64,000 nucleotides of DNA. It comes from Volutella citrinella (taxonomy: Eukaryota; Ascomycota; Sordariomycetes; Hypocreales; Nectriaceae). The position numbers and the translations under genes are program-made. Below the pieces are notes generated by a model that was not told the DNA's origin, did no database searches, and was given only the letters and a program-made list of their open reading frames with translations. Below, piece by piece: positions 34,422 through 43,307 of the stretch. The first letter of the stretch is position 1. Every line of letters starts with the position of its first letter. The stretch covers positions 1,860,001 to 1,924,000 of the forward strand of contig JAWZSP010000003.1 in the NCBI GenBank assembly GCA_034401135.1, written 5' to 3'.

Positions 34422-34846
34422 ATGGGCCGTGCTGCTGAGGTGCCGCTGGCTTCGGTTTACATGGAGTACGGAGATGCGCTGGTGGGAAACATATGGTAGA
34501 AACATGGCCGGGCGCATAGAGATGATGATGAGCCTCAACCCCCCCCCTTGTTTATCTTTTCCGCCTCTCGAGTGAATAGCGCTCGTCAAAATATGAAACC
34601 TCTAATTACGGAACCAAAAGTGTCACCCCGGGCCTGCGTCGCTTGCGTCCCCTGTGTCGCCTAACCAATCCCTATGTCCGTTTTGCCCGCCCGTTCCCGT
34701 CCGGATATCTCAGTGTGGAGTAAAGGAAAATAGAAGAACGGATTTTTGTAACCATTGCGTGCCACCCAATGCATGCAGCCCAATCATTCCGCGTGCTCGA
34801 AAGATGCGTCGTCATCGTCGTCGCTGGGGCACACCGTGTCTCGCCA
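34422..34846. other. Convergent 3' region between AP-1 beta and Bol2
   Basis: It holds two 3' UTRs; a C9 run occurs at about 34542 and AT-rich sequence at about 34585-34620. No gene. Confidence 0.5.
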
Positions 34847-34900
34847 GCCTGCTTGGCCTGCTTGGCCTGCTTGGCCTGCTTGGCCTGCTTGGCCTGCTCA
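34847..34900 (-). repeat. 9-bp tandem repeat overlapping the Bol2 stop codon
   Basis: Five perfect copies of GCCTGCTTG (+ strand) plus a sixth copy changed at its last two bases run from 34847 to 34900. The altered copy contains the TGA stop codon of the minus-strand Bol2 gene, so the array begins exactly at the end of the coding region. On the coding strand the unit reads in frame as Ala-Gly-Gln. Confidence 0.95.
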
Positions 34901-35334
34901 TCCAGACATCTCGGTGTCGGCCGCCGCGGACGACTTGGCCTGGTCGCGCTCGTACTCCTCGGGGGTCTGGCACTTGGCCGTCCAGGCGTGGATGGCGGCA
35001 ATCTCCTCCTTGAGGGCGCCGTTGACGAGGCGGTGGCGCTTGAGCGAGTTGAGGCCCTGGAACTGGGAGGAGACGATGACGGAGGTGAAGGCCTGGCCGC
35101 AGCCACCTGTAGGGAGCGCGCAGAGTCAGCCACCAGCGGGGTAACAGGGCGGTTTGGGTCGTCGCGCGGGAGCAACGCAACAGGTGCGATCCATCCTGCC
35201 GACGTTCTGTGACTTGGTGGGGGGGTAGCGAAGGAGGGGCACGTACCTGACATGTCGGTGACCTCGACATGGACGGCGCCGAGGCGCTGGGCGATGACCT
35301 CACGGAGGCTTTCGTCGGTGATCTGCGCAGTCAT
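34898..35334 (-). CDS. BolA-like protein 2 (Bol2/Fra2 type)
   Basis: Two exons, 35334-35247 and 35106-34898, giving 98 aa, the normal size for eukaryotic BolA2. The sequence shows the single BolA domain: LREVIAQRLGAVHVEVTDMSG, then C32 in GGCGQAF, SSQFQGLNSLKRHRLVN and the invariant histidine region AIHAW. Human BOLA2 and yeast Fra2 pair with monothiol glutaredoxins (Grx3/4) to hold a [2Fe-2S] cluster through such Cys/His residues, and in yeast regulate the iron-responsive factor Aft1; filamentous fungi use other iron regulators, so the target here is unknown. Length and the single Cys in this loop favour the cytosolic Bol2 over the mitochondrial Bol1/Bol3. The gene diverges from NIF3 with 337 bp between start codons. 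Its stop lies in a 9-bp tandem repeat. Confidence 0.88.
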
Positions 35335-35671
35335 TGCGGCGGGTTGAAGTTGGAAGAGAGCAGGATAGGAGAGAGACAGAGGGAGCGGAAGAGTCGATGA
35401 GATTGATTAGATATCAAGCCGTGTGTGGTTATGGAGGGGCAGGTACGTAGTGGTGGTTTCGCACCGTGTGTAAACATCCGACTTGGCACGGTATGAGCTC
35501 ATGGGCGGAACGAGATGGGCAACCAGAGGAGCAAAGCTGCTGTTCCTAAGCTGCAAGCCCTTTTGCACATCAACCTCGACCAGCTGTTTGGTGCATCGTC
35601 CGACGTCACGGCCCCAGGGTACAATCGCCTAGTACCCCTCCAGCTAGTAGTGGGTTGTCTGCCCGATTGAC
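35335..35671. promoter_or_regulatory. Shared divergent promoter of BOL2 and NIF3
   Basis: The 337 bp between opposing start codons must hold both promoters. No TATA box or recognisable operator stands out. Whether the two genes are co-regulated is open. Confidence 0.55.
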
Positions 35672-36942
35672 ATGTGCGGAGCTCTGCTGCGGCTGCTTCC
35701 CAGACAGGTGCCTCGACTACCACTGCCACTCAGCCACCGGGCCACATCCACATCGCCCGTAGCCAGCTTCACCGCGGTTTACACGCAGCACCACCGCGCC
35801 CTCGCCGTAGCCACGCCTCAGAAGAGACGTTGCTCGTCCTGCCGCTCTACTCCCAGCAGCACCAGCTCGTCCACAGGACAAGAGTCGCCCGCAATGGCCC
35901 AGGACGGTCCTTGGGGTGCCTGGCAGGTCGAGTCGTCGGGCTTCACCAAGCTCGTCGTCGACGCCATGCAGAAGCTGTACAGTCACCGGCCCCCGAGCGA
36001 TTTGCGTTGATTGCCCTTGAACCTGCTAACTGGGGTCGCAGATACCCGATCGAGCTGGCTGACCGGTCGTGGGACAACGTCGGCTTGCTGATTGGCAACT
36101 CGGAGACTGACACAGCCAACAAGAAGCACAAGGTGCTCGTCACCAATGACTTGACTTACCAAGTGGCCATGGATGCGATCGATAAGAAGGTCAACATGAT
36201 TGTCAGCTATCGTAAGTTGGAAGCTCGCTCCCCCCTTCTCTCTTCCCCTCTGCATGATGACACACACATGTACTAAGCTGCCACACCAGACCCCTTCATC
36301 TTCAGTGGCCTCAAGTCCATCACCAACAAGGATCCTCAGCAGGCCACGCTCCTGAAGCTCACCCAGGCCGGCATCAGCGTCTACTGCCCTCACACGGCTG
36401 TCGATGCCGCCCCCGAGGGACTCAACACGTGGCTTGCCGACATCGTGTCCGGCCCGCACAAGAGCGAGCGCTCCGTGGCCGTCCCCTGCAGCACCGCACC
36501 GCCCACGCACTCACCCGCCGGCTACGGCGCGACTGGTCGTTTCGACGAGCCCGTCTCTCTCCGTGAGATCTTGCTTCGGCTGGCGGACAAGCTCGGCGGT
36601 TTCCGACACATCATGGTGGCCAGCCCCGTTGGCGCCGACGTGAAGAAGACGATGGTCAGGAGCTTCGGCGTCTGCGCCGGTAGCGGCTACGACGTGCTCA
36701 AGAGCGCCGACGTCGACCTGCTGGTCATGGGCGAGACAAGCCACCATTCGGCCCTCAGGGCCATCCAGCAGGGCCGCACCCTCGTGCAGGTCTTCCACAG
36801 CAACTCGGAGCGGGGCTATCTCAGAGAGGTGCTTAAGCCCAAGCTGGAGGAGCTGCTCAAGGCCAGCGAGTCTGATGTCGAGGTGCTGCTGAGCGACTAC
36901 GACAAGGACCCCTTTACAATTCTGGACGTGAACGAGCTATAA
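35672..36942 (+). CDS. NIF3-family metal-binding protein
   Basis: Three exons, 35672-35976, 36042-36211 and 36290-36942, giving 375 aa from the first ATG; a second in-frame ATG at 35894 (Met75) would give 301 aa, close to yeast Nif3 (288 aa). The first 74 residues are Arg/Ser/Thr/Pro-rich with almost no acidic residues, as in a mitochondrial targeting sequence. Core motifs: WDNVGLLIGN, SYHPFIFSGLKSI, CPHTAVDAAPEGLN and GETSHHSALRA, carrying the His/Asp residues of the family's dinuclear metal site, with LVQVFHSNSERGYL near the end. Structure-based names such as GTP cyclohydrolase I type 2 exist, but the cellular role of fungal Nif3 is not established; the yeast protein binds the Ngg1 adaptor. 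Start choice is uncertain. Confidence 0.87.
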
Positions 36943-37127
36943 AGGAGATATGAGCTAAAAGGGAGAAGGAAAGTGGCAACGTTATTGTAAATCCTGGGAG
37001 CGAGGGGGTAGAGGCACAAAATAAGGAGTTTGGCTACTTAGACAGAGTCGTGGAACGTGACTTTTGAAGCTCAAACCTGTATCAATGCGCGAAAATTAGG
37101 GGGGGTATATTCCTGTCTGTTCATACA

Positions 37128-38143
37128 TCAGCGTCCGTCCCTGGACAGCCGTTCGTCCTTTGACGAGCGCCCATCTCTCGACGCCCTCGCGTCGGATAGC
37201 CGGCTATCCCTTGACGCCCGCCCGTCGCTGCTCGGCTCTCTGCTCACTGGCGGGTCCAATGCCTCGTCCCCCTCTCGGATGCACTCCTCGACGTCCTGTC
37301 CACCGAGCCCCCTCTCCTTCCACGACACTAGTAGCTTCCGCGGCAGCTCCCACTCCTTGCGCGCCTGGTCCACCTTGCCGTCCTTGACCAACGTCCGTAG
37401 CCGCTCGGGCAGGCTGAGGGCCTCTGCTGCCAGCTCGCGCGTCCTTTGCCGACGCAGTTCTGATTCTCGCTTTCTACCCTCGTCGGACTCCGGGGAGGGT
37501 ATGGACTCCCGGAGGGATTCTCGAATGGAGGATGCCTGGCTGTAGATCTGGGCAATGGCCGGGTCCAACGTCGATGCCATTGGGTTCAGAGGGTCCATGT
37601 TGGCTCGCATCTGGAAATAGGGAAATACCAGGTTAGCATTGCTGCACCGAATGAACAAGGCACGAGGCCGGGGAGGATGGGCGAAGAGCTTGCCTTGCGA
37701 ATCGTTTCCGTCGCCGTGATCAGCTTGCTGTAGTTGTCGTACACCAAGGCCTTCTTCTCGGCATCCAGGGCGCGCACCTCGCCGACGACGCGGGTGTAGA
37801 GGCGCAGCAGCTCCTCGAGGCTGCTGCTGGCCGTCACCTTGGCCACATACTCGTCGGCGTTGAAGTCGGGCACGTCAATGTCGCTGACGGGCACCTCCGA
37901 GTCCGGCACCTCGATGCGCGGCGTGCCGGCGGCGGCGGCGGCAGCGGCAGCGGCGCGGAGGTTGTAGTACTCGCGGAGGGCGGCCCGGTTGGACCGCTTG
38001 GGCTGCTGCGGCGGCTGGAAGGGCGCGGCCGAGGCGCCGAGGACGGGAGAGGTGACGCCGGAGCGGGAGCCCTCGAGGGATGGGCGGGCGGAGGAGGACG
38101 GCGTGCGGCGGGGGGGTTCGCGGGGGGAGGCGATGGTAGACAT
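37128..38143 (-). CDS. Vps51-like subunit of the GARP tethering complex
   Basis: Two exons on the minus strand, 38143-37694 and 37610-37128, giving 310 aa. The intron has a GC donor (AAG/GCAAGC) with a normal CTAAC branch and CAG acceptor. Identification rests on the N-terminal Vps51 pattern: RAALREYYNL, an Ala run, FNADEYVAKVTASSSLEELLRLY, and [35 protein letters not shown]. This places a short conserved segment before a coiled coil, as in the Vps51/Vps67 family. GARP (Vps51-54) tethers endosome-derived vesicles to the Golgi. Yeast Vps51 is shorter (164 aa); filamentous-fungal versions are longer. The C-terminus is an unusual Arg/Asp/Ser-rich repeat (units like ASRDSRLSD). It is convergent with NIF3, with 185 bp between stops. 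Confidence 0.8.
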
Positions 38144-38650
38144 GGCTGGCGGATGGTGAGGAGAAATTCGCAAATGGGCGAGGGACGAGGTGGGATAATG
38201 CGGGTGCAAAGGGTTGGTGGGAGTTGCGGCCACGCCCCTGCTATGTCATGATGAGGCCGGACGGGAGCGTTGCGAACACATGTGAGCAACCACGGCTGGA
38301 GGACAGTCCCATGGAGCCCAGCCTTGCATGAGCTTCAGGGCCATCCAGGGGTAAGGTAAGTAGGTAGCCACTCGACCCAGCGCCGTTTTGCAGGGGCTTT
38401 GGCGCACTTTCGCGGCCTATGGCGCTATAGTTTAGGGCGTGGGGCCCGGGAGTCCAGTGGCAGCTGCCGGTGCTAGCGGGGCAGATCTGCCACGGAAGGC
38501 CGATCAGTCCCGTGATTCCCGCTCTCAGGCACACCCATCGTTGTCAAGATGAACTTAAGATTGTGAATGTGGGTATACATTATTTGTAAACGACCGCTGG
38601 CTATGGATGACGAATGATAAAGAACCACCTATGTGCCGCCTTGGGAATTT
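38144..38650. other. Intergenic between Vps51 and the propeller membrane protein gene
   Basis: Both neighbours are on the minus strand, so this is the promoter of Vps51 and the 3' UTR of the next gene. No coding sequence is supported. Confidence 0.5.
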
Positions 38651-40579
38651 CTACTTGTAGTAGCCCGCAGACGAAATCTCCCCCCCTAGCGACTTGATCT
38701 TGCCCGCGACACCCCAGTCCACCGTGTTGCCCTTGGTCTCGAGGACGACGACGATGACCTCGTTCTTGTCGTCGACCATGAAGATCCACGACTGGCCGTT
38801 GCGCCGGGACGCCGCAGGGGCGCTCCTCCCCTTGACAGGCTTCCCGTCCACCTCGACGTCCCTCCAGACCTTGCTCCAGGCCTTGCCGTCGTAGTAGGTG
38901 TGCTGCAGCGTGCCGTTTGTGCTCAGCGCGTAGATGTTCCACGTCTTGCCGTCGTCAAACGTCGACGCGCTCGGGGCGCTGGCGATGCTGCCGCCGATGC
39001 TCTCGAGCGCGGAGAAGTCGTTGTTCTCCCACGAGTAGTGGTACATTTGCCGGTCCGCCTGCGTGCCGAGGAACTCGACGCGCTGCTCGGTGGCGTAGTG
39101 GTGGAAGACGCGCGGGTCGCCGATGAAGTCGGCGTTGCCGGTGTATGTCTTGGGCTGGGGGAACCACTTCTTGCTCGTCTTGAGCGCGTCGTCCCACATC
39201 TGGTGCTTGACCACCCGGCGGCCCTCGGCGTTGGTCTCGTACCACACCACGTCGTGGATGATGTTTGTGCCGGCGCGGCAGCTTAGCGATACGGATGTGT
39301 CCACCTTGCCCAGGTCCTCCTGCTCCCACTTGTCGCCTTTGCCGTACAGGATCGACCACCAGTTGCCCTCGGCCATCCACCAGTTGTGGGCAACCTTCCT
39401 CGTGGCCGAATGGGGGCCCCAGAGGTGTAGCTTGTCCTTGACATGGCACAAGGCAATCTGGCTGCCGACCTCCTTGTGGAGCAGCTTCCACTCGGCCCAG
39501 TTATCCTGGTTCTCGGGAAGGGTGCGGTACTGGAGGGCCTTGTCCTTTTCGCTGACTGAGAAGACGTACAGCTCCGTCTTGTTGCCGGGCTCCGCCCACG
39601 TGTCCGTGATGGGAGGGCTGATCATCTTGGAGTTCGCGTTGCCGAGGTCTACCCAGTCGTCTGGCCAGTCGCTCCAGCTCGAACCGTCCTTGTTGACCCT
39701 GTACGCGATACGGTCGTCCTTGGTACGGGCAAAGAGATAGAGCTTTCCGTTGAAGAGACGGGGGGTGATGGCTGGGCGGCAGAAGCCATCCTCGTCGCAG
39801 AAGTCGACGTTGACCTTGTTGTTCGAGGAGTCGGCCTCCTTCTCGGCCGAACTGCCGCCCTTGTTTGAGGAATCGTGACTTGTGTCGCCGTTGCCATTAT
39901 TGTTGCTGCTGTTGTTCTTGTTGTTCATGGTTATGCCGACTGCAAGGCCGACAGCCAAGGCCACGATGACGACGATGACGACGCATGCTAATAGCCACGC
40001 GCGCTTGCGCTGCCAGAATTTCCGAGGTTTCGGCTTTTCCTGCGGCCATAGGGGCTCATCATGAGACCCGTCTCTTTTGACAAAAAAGGGCCCAGCCTTG
40101 TATTCTGGCGGGGTGTTGTCGGGAACGACAATCATGTCTTTGCAATTTCGGCTGCAGAGAGGAAAAGGGACAACTTCCGGGGCATCAGAGTATTCCCTGC
40201 CATCGGGGGAAACGGCATTGCAGTTCCGAAGCGTGGGGGAGGTGGGCGTTGAACTGTGGGCGTCTGAAGATGGCGAGACTGTGACATTGTTGTTGTTACT
40301 GTCGCCATTGAACGGCCAGAGAGTGGCTTTCGCGTCGAACTCGGAAGACGGCGAAACAGTCGGGCTTTTGCTGGTCCTCGCAGCCGGCGGGACGGCAACG
40401 AGAGGGCTCTCCTTGGCAGGAACAGCTGGCGGGAGAGGAACACGAGGGCTGCTGCTCGTGAGGCTTCTTGAGGAGGGGATCGGAGTGCGTCTTCTGGAAG
40501 CGGCCAAGATAGTCACTGCCTCTTTTAGAGTGGGCGAGTCGGCATGACTACTGGTGTGATTGGAGTTGGTCTGCTTCAT
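38651..40579 (-). CDS. Type II membrane protein with lectin/propeller-like ectodomain
   Basis: Single exon, 642 aa. Residues 1-190 are a Ser/Thr/Pro-rich cytosolic part ending in a basic cluster (KPKPRKFWQRKR). A single membrane span follows at about 195-218 (WLLACVVIVVIVALAVGLAV). Then come an Asn/Ser-rich stalk, a Cys pair (CDEDGFC, about 262-268), and an ectodomain of about 370 residues. That domain has repeating units of one hydrophobic strand, a Trp-containing turn and a display phrase (KLYLFARTKDDRIAYR, TELYVFSVSEKDKALQYR, WNIYALSTNGTLQHTYYDG). This pattern is like fucose-lectin or PLL-type beta-propellers of fungi. By the positive-inside rule the C-terminus is extracellular or lumenal. 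A role in sugar binding at the cell surface is inference; I know of no characterised member. Confidence 0.72.
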   Translation of the reverse strand: MKQTNSNHTSSHADSPTLKEAVTILAASRRRTPIPSSRSLTSSSPRVPLPPAVPAKESPLVAVPPAARTSKSPTVSPSSEFDAKATLWPFNGDSNNNNVTVSPSSDAHSSTPTSPTLRNCNAVSPDGREYSDAPEVVPFPLCSRNCKDMIVVPDNTPPEYKAGPFFVKRDGSHDEPLWPQEKPKPRKFWQRKRAWLLACVVIVVIVALAVGLAVGITMNNKNNSSNNNGNGDTSHDSSNKGGSSAEKEADSSNNKVNVDFCDEDGFCRPAITPRLFNGKLYLFARTKDDRIAYRVNKDGSSWSDWPDDWVDLGNANSKMISPPITDTWAEPGNKTELYVFSVSEKDKALQYRTLPENQDNWAEWKLLHKEVGSQIALCHVKDKLHLWGPHSATRKVAHNWWMAEGNWWSILYGKGDKWEQEDLGKVDTSVSLSCRAGTNIIHDVVWYETNAEGRRVVKHQMWDDALKTSKKWFPQPKTYTGNADFIGDPRVFHHYATEQRVEFLGTQADRQMYHYSWENNDFSALESIGGSIASAPSASTFDDGKTWNIYALSTNGTLQHTYYDGKAWSKVWRDVEVDGKPVKGRSAPAASRRNGQSWIFMVDDKNEVIVVVLETKGNTVDWGVAGKIKSLGGEISSAGYYK

Positions 40580-42397
40580 CGTGAGAGCTTGATAGGGGCA
40601 GGCAGTGCGCCCTTGTTGATGCTGAACTGGCGCATGCGCTTCTAAGAGCAGAGGAAATGGAGGAGAGGAAGATGAGATGGTACGAGATTATTTAGAGGAG
40701 AGAGGGCAGAATCAATGCGGCGAGGAAATCGGCAAAGACAAGAAAAGACAAGACGGAGCAATGCGCAGCAGAGCGCACATGCCTGCTACTAAGTAATAAT
40801 TAGCTGTGGCCATTGGGGGCTGTCAATGTTATTTGACAGGCAGTTCTTCAGTGTCGATGGCTGCAGACAAGGATCTCGATGCGAGCCACAGCAGACTCCA
40901 ACTCCAAGCAGGGCAAGCAGGGATGTTAATTGGCAGACAGGGCTGGGTGTTGGTTGGGCCATCGGACGGATGTCAGCCCGGCATCGCCTCATTGGCATGA
41001 TCCAGTATGCTTCTACTTAAGGTATGGGCTACGGGGGCTGCTAGTATTTTCGGCAGGGGCTTGAAACATGGACTCATGCAGGTCTGGAGAAGAGCGGCGG
41101 CTGGAGGACAACTTGACAATGGCAGATGCCCCTCTAGTTTTCTTTGGCGGCTAACGGCGCAACCACCTTCGCTCGTTTCTTCCGAGGCCTGCATAGGCGA
41201 CCATGGATGGAGTGAGTGTTTGGCGCCTGGTTGCCTTCACCTCGGCGTCAAACAGGCGCATGCTTTGCATCTCGAGGAGACGTTTTTATTTATTTATTAT
41301 TCTGCCCTGCTGCTAGATTGCTACGGGGCACCTGTCCCACTCAGCTAGGCATGATAGGTTCAATGATTATGCTGTTGGTTCAAACAAGCTCAGCCCCAAC
41401 GGCCCGAGCGGGATTGACCAGGGTCACGCTTCCGGTTTGCGCCTGGCTCTGGCCCCAGTAGCGGGAGCCGTGCCGAGGAATAGATGTGATCTGATCATTT
41501 CTGGTGATGGCCCACTCACTGGCAGCTGTTCCTGGGGGCGGCCAAGGCTGAGAAGGCGATGGGGGCTGTTGGCCGCAGCAAACATCCGACCTGCATCTGA
41601 TGCAACCAACGGGAGCCGGGGTTTGCATCCTGCGGCATAGTAGTACTCCTAGGTATGGAGATTATTACAACTTACCTACTTATATAGGAGATGGTCTCGG
41701 TTGATTGAACAACACAGCCCCAGGCAGGTTTCCATCAATGTGGCTTGGCTGTCCGAGTTGCTAGGCTCATAGGAAGGAATATTCTTCATCTTGGGCTCTT
41801 TCATAGACCACAAGGTAATTGATATCCAAGGGCAGGGCTATCTCATGAGTGCGCCCTGCCTGCAAATCTAACCTACCACGGCGGTGGTTGGCCGCCTGGC
41901 CTGACCTTCGTACTATTATATGCATGTGCATTGGGGGCATCTTTTACCCGAGTAATAAAGTGCTTGCTTAGAGGATCGGAAGGAGCCGCAGCATACAGGA
42001 TGTGCGTGTTTGCTGCGTTCCTCCGACCTGATGAGGATGTTGGGGGCCTTGCGTGGTGGTGAAGGGGAAGGCAATAGTGGGTGCTTGCAGGCAGGTGTCA
42101 CCAACCAAAACACCACCAGCCAACACCCACCTTGACCAACACGACAACTACCACCACCACCACATCATCGTCGCTAACACCACGCCAGCGCCACACCAGC
42201 ACCAAACACCGGGCCATCACCAGGCCGTCATCACCTTTCGCTGCCATTGTGGTCTCAGCAGCACAACCATCCACACACAGTCACTGTCACAGCACCCAAA
42301 AGGCCACCCACACCATCAATCCAAACAAGAATCCTTCTCGCCACGCCACAGAGAGCGGGAGACACAGAGACACACGAGAGAGAGAATCTCAGCCGCC
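40580..42397. other. Long intergenic region upstream of RMI1 and the membrane-protein gene
   Basis: A divergent gap of 1.8 kb that should hold both promoters. The final 300 bases are rich in CA/CAC repeats (about 42100-42330), as in long fungal leaders. I see no gene, tRNA or transposon. Confidence 0.5.
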
Positions 42398-43120
42398 ATG
42401 GATCTTCAGGCACAGCTGCGAAGCGCCATCACCTCACAATCGCTCCCCTCGCCGTCCCCCACGTTCCTGGCGACCCTCACCACCGCGCGCACGCCGCCCC
42501 CGCCACTGCCATCGCTCGTCGCGACGGCCAAAGCCCGCCTGCTCGCGGCCGACTGGACATCCTCGTCCCTCATCAACCCGGCCGCACTGCCTGCCTTCCC
42601 GCCCGGCATCAACGCAGCCGGGGCCCGCGAGCTGCGCCTCCCCGCAGCCCTGCATGTGCAGATCCTGGATGTGGAGAACCTCAGCCTCAGCCGCTGGGAG
42701 CAGGTTGAGGAGCTCGAGGCCGTTGAGCGCGGCGAGCGCACCCGTGGCCGTGAGATTGTGCGCGTGTCCGACGAGGACCAAGGCGATGATGCTGCTTCTT
42801 CTACTGCTTCTACTGCTGGTGCTGCTGCCCGTGGCGGCGGCGTGCGCCAGGCTGCCAGGAACGCGACGCACCGGCTCACTCTACAGGACTGTCGCGGCAT
42901 AAAGGTCTTTGCCCTGGAGCTGCGCCGCATCCCCGGCCTGGGCGTAGACCGCACCAGCATCGGCGAGAAGATGCTCCTCAAGGCTGGCACCGTGGTCGCC
43001 CGCGGCACCGTGCTGCTCGAGCCCGGCAATTGCGTCCTGCTGGGCGGTAAGGTCGATGCCTGGCACAAGGCATGGTTCGACGGCCGCATCGCGAGGCTAA
43101 AGGAGATTGTTCAGCCCTGA
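42398..43120 (+). CDS. RecQ-mediated genome instability protein 1 (Rmi1)
   Basis: Single exon, 240 aa, close to yeast Rmi1 (241 aa). The N-terminal helical part contains LLAADWTSSSLINPAALPAFPPG; the OB-fold follows with LRLPAALHVQILDVENLSLSRWEQVEELE and, after an insertion, HRLTLQDCRGIKVFALELRRIPGL. It ends with MLLKAGTVVARGTVLLEPGNCVLLGGKV and HKAWFDGRI. These are the conserved strands of the RMI1 N-terminal OB domain. Rmi1 forms the STR/BTR complex with a RecQ helicase and topoisomerase III, dissolving double Holliday junctions. The Ser/Thr/Ala/Gly insertion (about 127-150) sits where other Rmi1 proteins carry the loop that contacts the topoisomerase III gate; here it is low complexity. The stop is 187 bp from the convergent Ski3 stop. 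Confidence 0.85.
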   Translation: MDLQAQLRSAITSQSLPSPSPTFLATLTTARTPPPPLPSLVATAKARLLAADWTSSSLINPAALPAFPPGINAAGARELRLPAALHVQILDVENLSLSRWEQVEELEAVERGERTRGREIVRVSDEDQGDDAASSTASTAGAAARGGGVRQAARNATHRLTLQDCRGIKVFALELRRIPGLGVDRTSIGEKMLLKAGTVVARGTVLLEPGNCVLLGGKVDAWHKAWFDGRIARLKEIVQP

Positions 43121-43307
43121 GGATAACTAGCCGGGTGCTGGAGGGATGTGTGATATGTTCGAGTATGCTGGAGAATTGGATCACGGCCACATAATATGAT
43201 ACCCATACGCCCATCGCATTTACGCACGGGACGCCAAAAAGTCTTTGCATTCGTCATTGATTTTACATTCATCATTGATACCAGACCTCTTCTTGTTCTT
43301 ATTTTTC

